Source: Christensenellaceae bacterium
Lineage (GTDB): Bacteria > Bacillota > Clostridia > Christensenellales > Aristaeellaceae
Direction of reading: 5' to 3'
Assembly (NCBI GenBank): GCA_017881705.1
Contig: JADGQP010000055.1
Location: 1 to 18,958 of the forward strand
Length of the DNA stretch: 18,958 nucleotides
The stretch's first letter is position 1, and every line of letters begins with the position of its first letter. Of the stretch, positions 13,596 to 18,958 are shown piece after piece. Both the position numbers and the translations under genes were made by a program. The notes under the pieces were generated by a model that was not told the DNA's origin, did not search any database, and saw only the letters and a program-made list of their open reading frames with translations.

Positions 13596-14282
13596 TTATA
13601 CGGTTACGTTCGGCTGTAGTTTTCGTACCTGTTCCGCCAGCGCCTCCACCTGTTTGGGAGTGTAGGGAGGCTGGTTTACGCGCTGCTCGTCCTCGGGCAG
13701 GTAGGTTTCCGGCTTGCGGTAGCGGTTGAGCACGTAGCGGGGAAGTTGGGGCAGCTCGGCGGCCATGGTGAGCAGGTCGGCCTCTGTCAGCTGGGGGAAT
13801 ACAGTAGTACGCACTTCGAAATCTACTTGCGCCTTTTGCAGCAAACCGATCGTATCCAGCACCTTGCCCGCGTCCGCGCCCCGCCCGCAGATTTCCGTAT
13901 ACCGCTTTTGCGGCGCCTTGTAATCCACGGCGAAATAATCGCACAGGCCCGTTTTCAGAAGGGTTTCGACGATCTCGGGGCGGGAGCCGTTGGTGTCCAG
14001 TTTCAGCAGGTAGTTCATCGCCTTGATCTTACGCAGAAACGGAATTAAATCCGCTTGCAGGGTGGGTTCTCCGCCGGTGACCACCACGCCGTCCAGCATC
14101 CCGGCGCGTTTTTGAAGAAAGGCAAACAGCGTTTCTTCGGTGACCGCGGAGGGCGCGTCGTGGATCAGCGCCCGGTTGTGGCAGTAAAAACAACTGTAAT
14201 TACAGCCTGGTGTGAATACCACGCACGCGACGCGCGCCGGGTAATCCACGAACGAGTTTTTCACCATGCCCGCGATTTTCAT
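13596..14282 (-). CDS. nrdG: Anaerobic ribonucleotide reductase-activating protein (radical SAM)
   Basis: A 228-residue radical-SAM enzyme that uses a [4Fe-4S] cluster and S-adenosylmethionine to form the glycyl radical on NrdD. The cluster motif C27-X3-C31-X2-C34 is in TPGCNYSCFYCHN, and the SAM-binding GGEPT is at 70-74. KNSFVDYPARVACVVF at the N-terminus is typical of NrdG and pyruvate-formate-lyase activating enzymes. It is longer than the roughly 155-residue E. coli NrdG, in line with the longer Firmicutes/Thermotoga type. Its start is 6 bp after the nrdD stop codon, which settles its partner and implies one transcript. A hairpin terminator follows directly. Confidence 0.93.
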   Translation of the reverse strand: MKIAGMVKNSFVDYPARVACVVFTPGCNYSCFYCHNRALIHDAPSAVTEETLFAFLQKRAGMLDGVVVTGGEPTLQADLIPFLRKIKAMNYLLKLDTNGSRPEIVETLLKTGLCDYFAVDYKAPQKRYTEICGRGADAGKVLDTIGLLQKAQVDFEVRTTVFPQLTEADLLTMAAELPQLPRYVLNRYRKPETYLPEDEQRVNQPPYTPKQVEALAEQVRKLQPNVTV

Positions 14283-14288
14283 GGGCCG

Positions 14289-16376
14289 TTACTCTCCCAC
14301 GACGTATTTTTTACGCTGGGCGTATTCCTCTTTTTTACCCTTGTTAAAGTTCTGCACAGGGCGCAGATAGCCTACCACGCGGCTCCATACCTCGGCGTCC
14401 GCGCCGCACTCGGGGCACTTAAAGTGTTCGCCAGCGATGTAGCCATGGGTGTTGCAGATGGAAAAGGTGGGCGTAATAGAGATATAGGGCAGTTTGTAGT
14501 TCTGGAAAACCTTCTGGATCAAGCGCTTGGTGATGCGTATATCCTTAATCTCCTCGCCCAGGTACAGGTGCAGCACCGTGCCGCCCGTATAGAGGGATTG
14601 CAGTTCGTCCTGCAGGTCGAGGGTCTGGAAAATATCGTCGGTGAAGTTAACGGGCAGTTGGGTGGAGTTGGTGTAGTAGGGCACATCGTCACCGGCGGTG
14701 ATAATATCCGGATAGCGTTCCTTATCCTTCTTGGCGAGGCGGTAGCTGGTGCCCTCGGCAGGCGTCGCCTCCAGGTTGTAACAATGGCCGGTCTCATCCT
14801 GTAACCGCTGGATAAACTCCCGCATATGGTTAAGGGTGCGCAGGGCGAAAGCCTGACCGTCGGGGGTGGTAATATCGTGATCCGGCCCCAGCAGGTTCGC
14901 GCACGCCTCGTTCATGCCGATGAGGCCGATGGTGCTGAAGTGGTTAAACCAGTAATTGTCGGTGCGCGCTTTTACATCCTTTAAATATTCGGCAGAATAA
15001 GGATACAGGCCCTTGGCCGTCTGCTCCTCAATCACCTTGCGCTTGATTTCCAGGCTCTTGGATGCGGTACTCATGCGCTCGTCCAGAAGGCTGAAAAACT
15101 GCTGCTCGTTCTTGGCAAGGTAGCCGATTCGCGGAAGGTTGAGCGTGACCACGCCGATGGAGCCTGTGAGCGGATTGGAACCGAACAGGCCGCCGCCGCG
15201 CTTGCGAAGTTCGGTGGTGTTCAGCCGCAGGCGGCAGCACATGGAAAGCGCGTCCTCGGGGGAGAGGTCGGAGTTGACATAGTTGGAGAAATAGGGGATG
15301 CCGTACTTGCAGGTAATCTCCATAAACTTATCGGTAACGGGGCTTTCCCACTGAAACTCTTTGGTGATATTGATGGTCGGGATGGGGAAGGTAAACACGC
15401 GGCCTTTGGCATCGCCTTCCATCATCACGTCGCAGAAAGCCATGTTGAGCATGTCCATTTCAGGCTGGAAATCGCCGTAGGTTTCCGGCTTCAGCTCGCC
15501 GCCCACCACAACATTCTGATCTTTCAGCGTGCGCGGAGGAACAATATCGAACGTGAGGTTGGAAAACGGGCATTGGAAGCCTACACGGGTGGGCACGTTC
15601 AGGTTAAAAATGAACTCCTGCAGTGCCTGTTTGACCGTTTTGTAATCCAGATTGTCGTAGCGTATGAACGGAGCGCAGTACGTATCGAACGAGGACCATG
15701 CCTGCGCGCCCGCCGTTTCGCCCTGGGTGGTGAAGGTGGAGTTTACAATCTGCCCCAGGAACGTGCGCAGATGGCGCGGCGGCTTGGATTCCACTTTGCC
15801 CGGCACGCCGCCGAATCCGCGCGAAAGGAGCTGCCGCAGGTCCCAGCCGGCGCAATAGGGGCCGAAAAAACCCAGATCATGAATGTGAATCTCGCCGGCC
15901 ATGTGGGCGCTGCGAATTTCCTCGGGGTAGATTTCATGTAGCCAGTAATTCTTGGTGAACACCTCGCGCACATAGTTGTTCAGCCCGTTGATACTCTTTT
16001 GGGTGTTGGCATTCTCGTTGATACGCCAATCCTGATCGTTCAGGTATTCGCTGAACATGTTGATGGTGGCGCCGATGAGTGCGTTGGATTCGCGCGCGGA
16101 GCGGCGCTTTTCGCGGTAGAGTATGTAGGCCTTCGCCGTTTTAGCGTGGCCTTCCTCAATGAGTACCTTTTCTACAATATCCTGAATGCCCTCCACGTCG
16201 GCGATGCCGTCGGGATAACGTTCTTCCGCCATTTGCACCACTTCGTCCGCCAGGCGCTCGGAGGTTTGGTAATCGTCGCCCCCAACGGCGTTGGCGGCCT
16301 TAAAAATGGCCATGGCAATTTTTTCTTTTTGAAAGGGTACGTAGGTACGATCCCGTTTAACGATCAGGTTCAACAT
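14289..16376 (-). CDS. nrdD: Anaerobic (class III) ribonucleoside-triphosphate reductase
   Basis: A 695-residue enzyme making deoxyribonucleotides without oxygen. The N-terminal ATP-cone (about residues 1-95, with RDRTYVPFQKEKIAMAIFKA) is the allosteric site that senses ATP/dATP. The body includes NVPTRVGFQCPFSNLTFD, SMCCRLRLNT, NLPRIGYLAK and GTVLHLYLGE. A zinc site near the C-terminus is formed by C641, H644, C654 and C657 (CNTHG, CPECG). The radical-bearing glycine is G669 in SRVVGYLRPVQNFNKG; this tail looks more like the Thermotoga-type NrdD than the E. coli type, from memory. The ATG at 16374-16376 has GGGGAG upstream. nrdG follows 6 bp downstream. The promoter carries two NrdR boxes, so expression should be repressed by NrdR when dNTPs are plentiful. 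Its presence indicates anaerobic growth. Confidence 0.97.
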   Translation of the reverse strand: MLNLIVKRDRTYVPFQKEKIAMAIFKAANAVGGDDYQTSERLADEVVQMAEERYPDGIADVEGIQDIVEKVLIEEGHAKTAKAYILYREKRRSARESNALIGATINMFSEYLNDQDWRINENANTQKSINGLNNYVREVFTKNYWLHEIYPEEIRSAHMAGEIHIHDLGFFGPYCAGWDLRQLLSRGFGGVPGKVESKPPRHLRTFLGQIVNSTFTTQGETAGAQAWSSFDTYCAPFIRYDNLDYKTVKQALQEFIFNLNVPTRVGFQCPFSNLTFDIVPPRTLKDQNVVVGGELKPETYGDFQPEMDMLNMAFCDVMMEGDAKGRVFTFPIPTINITKEFQWESPVTDKFMEITCKYGIPYFSNYVNSDLSPEDALSMCCRLRLNTTELRKRGGGLFGSNPLTGSIGVVTLNLPRIGYLAKNEQQFFSLLDERMSTASKSLEIKRKVIEEQTAKGLYPYSAEYLKDVKARTDNYWFNHFSTIGLIGMNEACANLLGPDHDITTPDGQAFALRTLNHMREFIQRLQDETGHCYNLEATPAEGTSYRLAKKDKERYPDIITAGDDVPYYTNSTQLPVNFTDDIFQTLDLQDELQSLYTGGTVLHLYLGEEIKDIRITKRLIQKVFQNYKLPYISITPTFSICNTHGYIAGEHFKCPECGADAEVWSRVVGYLRPVQNFNKGKKEEYAQRKKYVVGE

Positions 16377-16406
16377 GGCGCTCCCCGCTTTCGGTCGATA
16401 ATTGCT

Positions 16407-16427
16407 AGCCTCTTGTTTTTTGAGGCT
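16407..16427 (-). other. Small hairpin in the nrdD leader
   Basis: AGCCTC (16407-16412) pairs with GAGGCT (16422-16427) over a 9-base loop, within the untranslated leader of nrdD. On the minus strand the loop is A-rich and no T run follows, so it is not a terminator; any role in stability or translation is speculative. Confidence 0.35.
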
Positions 16428-16438
16428 TAACCTTCAAC

Positions 16439-16454
16439 ATACTATATGTAGTTG
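16439..16454. promoter_or_regulatory. NrdR box 2 (downstream of the nrdD -10 element)
   Basis: ATACTATATGTAGTTG matches 12 of 16 positions of the NrdR box consensus (acaCwAtATaTwGtgt), with 9 of 10 in the core. Its centre is 32 bp from the other box, about three helical turns, which is the usual spacing of paired NrdR sites. It lies just downstream of the predicted nrdD start of transcription. Confidence 0.8.
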
Positions 16455-16470
16455 ATACACTCGAAGTGAA

Positions 16471-16486
16471 ACAATAGATATTGTAT
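16471..16486. promoter_or_regulatory. NrdR box 1 (overlaps the nrdD -10 element)
   Basis: ACAATAGATATTGTAT matches 13 of 16 positions of the NrdR consensus. It covers the -10 element (16480-16485) of the minus-strand promoter, so bound NrdR would exclude RNA polymerase. NrdR is the Zn-finger/ATP-cone repressor of ribonucleotide reductase genes; its own gene is not in the window. Confidence 0.82.
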
Positions 16487-16508
16487 TCCAAACAAAAATG
16501 GTTGTCAA
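16480..16508 (-). promoter_or_regulatory. Promoter of nrdD-nrdG
   Basis: On the minus strand TTGACA (16503-16508) is followed after exactly 17 bp by TACAAT (16480-16485). The start of transcription should fall near 16473, giving a leader of about 97 nt. The -10 is inside an NrdR box. Confidence 0.85.
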
Positions 16509-16582
16509 CAGCTTTCAGTAAAATTTGTTTATATTTTCTTAACATTTGTATCTGCGGCCGATTCTATGTTCCCTTTTTAGGC

Positions 16583-16611
16583 TTGCTCCCGCGTATGCGG
16601 TCTGCTATACT
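16583..16611 (+). promoter_or_regulatory. Probable promoter of the split-barrel flavin protein gene
   Basis: TTGCTC (16583-16588) and TATACT (16606-16611) are separated by 17 bp and lie 38 bp before the start codon at 16649. The -10 matches 5 of 6 and the -35 only 3 of 6. It is divergent from the nrdD promoter, about 75 bp from its -35, and not overlapped by the NrdR boxes. Confidence 0.55.
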
Positions 16612-16648
16612 TAATGGAAATAGAGATGATTTTTCGGGAGGCACCGCG

Positions 16649-17125
16649 ATGGAAACATATAAGAACGCTTTACGTGCGATGGAAGCTCTGTTTGGGCGGG
16701 ATTATCAGTTCGCATTGGCGACCGTAGGCGATAACGGTCCGTCCGTTCGGTTTGTGGATACGTTTTATACGGGCGGGGGGTTTTACGTAGTTTCCAACGC
16801 CCAAAGCCATAAGGCGTTGGAAACGGCCAAAGACCCGCGCGTTTCGCTTTGCGCGCGCAGGCTGCACGCTTTTTCCGGCCGGATGGAAAATATCGGCCAT
16901 CCGCTGCTTGCGCAAAACGCGTCCCTTCGTGATGTGCTCATCACGGCATTCGCGCCCTGGTATTTCCGGCACAACGACGAGCGAAACAAGGATATGTGCA
17001 TCCTCCGCTTTACGCCGGAAACGGGTTTTTTCCACGCGGACGGCACGGGCTGGCACGTGGATTTCCAAAACCGCACGGCCAAGAGTTTTCCTTTCGCTTT
17101 TGATATAACGCTCACCGAGGAATAA
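16649..17125 (+). CDS. Pyridoxamine 5'-phosphate oxidase-like FMN split-barrel protein
   Basis: A 158-residue single-domain protein of the PNPOx-like split-barrel fold, which usually binds FMN and acts as a small flavin reductase or oxidoreductase. Recognisable parts are FALATVGDNGPSVRFVDTFY near the N-terminus, GGGFYVVSNAQSHKALETAK in the middle, with the phosphate-contacting S/H/K cluster, and DPRVSLCA. The start at 16649 follows CGGGAGG at 16635-16641; the frame is open further upstream through the promoter region but with no ribosome site. It stands alone between the divergent nrdD promoter and the convergent pyr genes. These proteins are abundant in anaerobes, and most have no known substrate; I cannot assign one. 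Confidence 0.8.
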   Translation: METYKNALRAMEALFGRDYQFALATVGDNGPSVRFVDTFYTGGGFYVVSNAQSHKALETAKDPRVSLCARRLHAFSGRMENIGHPLLAQNASLRDVLITAFAPWYFRHNDERNKDMCILRFTPETGFFHADGTGWHVDFQNRTAKSFPFAFDITLTEE

Positions 17126-17132
17126 GTGCAAA

Positions 17133-17175
17133 GCGCGTGCACCCCGCGGGTCAAAAACCCGCGGGGCGCACGCGC
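17133..17175. terminator. Long GC-rich hairpin between convergent genes
   Basis: GCGCGTGC (17133-17140) pairs with GCACGCGC (17168-17175); after one A/C mismatch CCCCGCGGGT (17142-17151) pairs with ACCCGCGGGG (17157-17166) around a 5-base loop. This 18-bp stem starts 7 bp after the flavin protein stop and lies about 33 bp beyond the pyrI stop on the other strand. T runs are missing on both sides, so it may block readthrough or protect 3' ends rather than be a classic terminator. Confidence 0.6.
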
Positions 17176-17208
17176 GGCATTGCCGATAGGGCGTTGAACC
17201 TTTGTCGG

Positions 17209-17646
17209 TTACGCCTCAGGAATATCCTCGTTCTTATGCGCGGTTTCGCAGTACAGGCAGCGATAGGTGCCCTTTTCACGATCGGTCAGCACGAACACGT
17301 GCTCAATCTCCTGCTCGATCTGGGTGATGCAGCGTGGATTTTTGCAGTGCATCACGTTTACCACACGCGCTGGCAGCGCCAGATGCTTTTTTTCTACCAG
17401 CTTTTCATCGCGGATGATGTTCACGGTCACATTGGGGTCAATGTAACCCAGGATATCCAGGTCGATAGGGATTAGCTCATCGATCTTGATGATATCCTTG
17501 CGTCCCATGCGCTGGGATTTCACGTTTTTAATGATCGCCACGCTGCAGTCCAACTTGTCCAGCTTGAGGTAGCGGTAGATCATCATCGCTTTTCCAGCTT
17601 GGATGTGGTCGATCACGTAGCCGTTCTGGATACCGTCGATGTTCAT
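17209..17646 (-). CDS. pyrI: Aspartate carbamoyltransferase regulatory subunit
   Basis: A 145-residue regulatory chain that binds nucleotide effectors in its N-terminal domain and docks to PyrB through a C-terminal zinc domain. The zinc cysteines C101, C106, C130 and C133 (HCKNPRC and YRCLYC) have the same spacing as in E. coli PyrI. The N-terminal domain (GYVIDHIQAGKAMMIYRYL, and KIDELIPIDLDILGYIDPNV) matches the allosteric domain. Its start overlaps the pyrB stop (ATGA), so the two subunits are coupled in translation as expected for a complex. It is the last gene of this pyr cluster and implies that the pathway is feedback-controlled by nucleotides. Confidence 0.95.
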   Translation of the reverse strand: MNIDGIQNGYVIDHIQAGKAMMIYRYLKLDKLDCSVAIIKNVKSQRMGRKDIIKIDELIPIDLDILGYIDPNVTVNIIRDEKLVEKKHLALPARVVNVMHCKNPRCITQIEQEIEHVFVLTDREKGTYRCLYCETAHKNEDIPEA

Positions 17647-18557
17647 ACTTTCGCCTCCAAAAGCTTCAAAATCAACGCCTCGCGCATGAACTTCCCGTAG
17701 AGCACCTGCTTGAAGTAGCAGGCGCGTGGGTCGTTATCCACACTGTGGCTAATCTCGTTCACACGGGGGAGCGGGTGCAGCACGCACAGGTCTTTGCGCG
17801 CCAGGCGCATTTTTTCGGGGTCGAGGATATAGCTGTCCTTCAGGCGTACGTAATCGGCCTCGTTGAAAAAGCGCTCCCGCTGTACGCGCGTCATGTAAAG
17901 AATGTCCAGGGTGCCAATTACGTCTTCCAGCCTGCGCACCTCGGTAAAGGCTGCGCCCATCTTAACCATATTCTCCCGCAGATAGTTGGGAATGCGCAGT
18001 TCCTCCGGGGAAATGAGCACGAAGCGGGTGCCCGGATAGCGGCCCATGGCGTTGATGAGGCTGTGCACCGTACGGCCGAATTGAAGATCGCCGCATAACC
18101 CGACGGAAAGGCCGTTCAGCTTTCCTTTTTCGCGGCGGATGGTCAGCAGATCCGCCAGCGTCTGGGTGGGGTGGTTGTGCCCGCCGTCCCCCGCGTTGAT
18201 GATGGGCACGGGCGAGAAGCGCGCGGCCACGGTCGGCGCGCCTTCCTTGGGGTGGCGCATGGCGATAATATCCGCGTAGCAGCCTACCACGCGCACCGTA
18301 TCGCTGATGCTTTCGCCTTTGGAGGCGGAGGAACTGCTGGCTTCCGCGAAGCCCAGCACCGTGCCGCCCAGTTCCGTCATGGCCGCTTCGAAGCTCAGCC
18401 GCGTGCGGGTGCTGGGTTCGTAAAACAGCGTCGCTAGTTTTTTGCGCGCCATGGCGCTTGCGTAGTCGTCGGGATGCGCGATGATATTGTCGGCCGTATT
18501 CATCAGCCAGTCCAGATCCTCTACGCTGCAATCGGTAATATCCAGCAAGTGGCGCAT
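17643..18557 (-). CDS. pyrB: Aspartate carbamoyltransferase catalytic subunit
   Basis: A 304-residue catalytic chain joining carbamoyl phosphate and L-aspartate in de novo pyrimidine synthesis. The phosphate-binding FYEPSTRTRLSFE (S49-T50-R51-T52-R53), the mobile-loop lysine K80 in SASKGES, RHP at 101-103, HPTQTLADLLT (129-139) and the C-terminal LHPLPRVNEIS are all present. An AGGGAGG ribosome site precedes the ATG. The gene lies 44 bp after pyrE and overlaps pyrI by 4 bp. Length and motifs look intact. No promoter or pyrimidine-responsive leader was seen in the pyrE-pyrB gap, so transcription probably enters from upstream of pyrE, beyond the window. Confidence 0.96.
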   Translation of the reverse strand: MRHLLDITDCSVEDLDWLMNTADNIIAHPDDYASAMARKKLATLFYEPSTRTRLSFEAAMTELGGTVLGFAEASSSSASKGESISDTVRVVGCYADIIAMRHPKEGAPTVAARFSPVPIINAGDGGHNHPTQTLADLLTIRREKGKLNGLSVGLCGDLQFGRTVHSLINAMGRYPGTRFVLISPEELRIPNYLRENMVKMGAAFTEVRRLEDVIGTLDILYMTRVQRERFFNEADYVRLKDSYILDPEKMRLARKDLCVLHPLPRVNEISHSVDNDPRACYFKQVLYGKFMREALILKLLEAKV

Positions 18558-18601
18558 AGGGTTCGACCTCCCTGTGTTTAATCGATTTTAATTCTGCGGG
18601 G

Positions 18602-18958
18602 TTAGTCGCGGGTCATCCAGCTTTCGTCCGCCGGGTTGTCGCGGAAGCGCAGAAGTCCTTCCTTCTGCGCGGGGGTGATGTAGCCGGTTTCCACGGCCAC
18701 GTCCGCCAGCGTGTCCAGATTGGAAAGGCTTACGTTTTTCACGTTCGCCTCAGCCAGCCGTTCCACGCCTTTTTGCATCCCGTAGGTGAAAATGCTGGCA
18801 ACGCCCAGCACGTTCGCCCCGGCCTGCCGCAAAACGTCCACAACTTCCAATACGCTCCCGCCGGTGGAGATCAGGTCCTCAATCACCACAACCTTCTGGC
18901 CGGCTTCCAGCCGACCCTCGATCTGGTTGCCGCGGCCGTGATCCTTGCTGCCGGAGCG
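18602..18958 (-). CDS. pyrE: Orotate phosphoribosyltransferase, C-terminal part (cut by window edge)
   Basis: About 118 C-terminal residues are in the window; the frame stays open to the edge. KDHGRGNQIEG is the flexible catalytic loop of OPRTases and VVVIEDLISTGGSVLEV is the PRPP-binding motif with the acidic pair preceding the phosphate-binding loop. The enzyme couples orotate to PRPP to make OMP in pyrimidine synthesis. The tail (ITPAQKEGLLRFRDNPADESW) matches the end of the bacterial proteins. It is followed by pyrB and pyrI on the same strand, 44 bp before pyrB. Confidence 0.93.
   Translation of the reverse strand, partial: RSGSKDHGRGNQIEGRLEAGQKVVVIEDLISTGGSVLEVVDVLRQAGANVLGVASIFTYGMQKGVERLAEANVKNVSLSNLDTLADVAVETGYITPAQKEGLLRFRDNPADESWMTRD

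Noticed and set aside
13450..13944. N-terminal extension of the secreted-protein frame
   Set aside because: The extension overlaps nrdG and a terminator, and would bury an obvious signal peptide in the middle of the protein.

Overview
The window is about 19 kb of GC-rich (roughly 58-60%), tightly packed bacterial DNA with strong GGAGG-type ribosome binding sites. Gene content points to a strictly anaerobic member of the Firmicutes, probably Clostridia: a class III (oxygen-sensitive) ribonucleotide reductase with NrdR boxes, separate pyrB and pyrI genes, an iron-dependent alcohol dehydrogenase, and a flavin/iron-sulfur pyrimidine reductase. I cannot name a genus.

Layout. (1) Positions 1-2144, minus strand: a sugar operon of nucleotidyltransferase, NahK-like sugar kinase and a Gfo/Idh/MocA oxidoreductase cut by the window edge. 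An AraC-type regulator (2294-3175, plus) diverges from it, and two 13-bp direct repeats 21 bp apart lie in the shared promoter region. (2) Positions 3328-12738, plus strand: a consensus promoter and leader hairpin, then iron alcohol dehydrogenase, ABC ATPase, two permeases, a substrate-binding protein, dihydropyrimidinase, a PreA-like dihydropyrimidine dehydrogenase and an M20-family carbamoyl-amidase. It reads as an uptake plus reductive pyrimidine (or hydantoin) degradation operon: import, reduction of the ring, ring opening, then release of CO2 and NH3 to leave a beta-amino acid. The dehydrogenase may handle a downstream semialdehyde. (3) Positions 12739-12999: a hairpin-rich intergenic element between two identical 39-bp terminator copies. 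(4) Positions 13000-16648: a small secreted protein of unknown role, then nrdG and nrdD (all minus), with a promoter overlapped by tandem NrdR boxes. (5) Positions 16649-17125, plus: a small flavin split-barrel protein. (6) Positions 17209-18958, minus: pyrE (partial), pyrB and pyrI of de novo pyrimidine synthesis.

The two most unusual observations are in region 2. The substrate-binding protein (7352-8443) appears to be a circularly permuted NMT1/THI5-type protein: the segment that normally starts the mature protein is at its C-terminus, with no obvious loss of sequence. The PreA-like enzyme (9929-11446) carries the PreT/DPD-type N-terminal iron-sulfur domain fused directly to the FMN barrel, without the FAD and NAD(P)H domains that normally lie between them, so its electron donor is unclear.

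Structure outside the genes includes a tandem 83/82-bp hairpin repeat between the dehydrogenase and transporter genes, hairpins after the binding-protein and dehydrogenase genes of the pathway, a terminator-like hairpin in the operon leader, and an inverted repeat in front of the secreted-protein gene. No tRNA, rRNA, CRISPR array, transposase or phage gene was seen.
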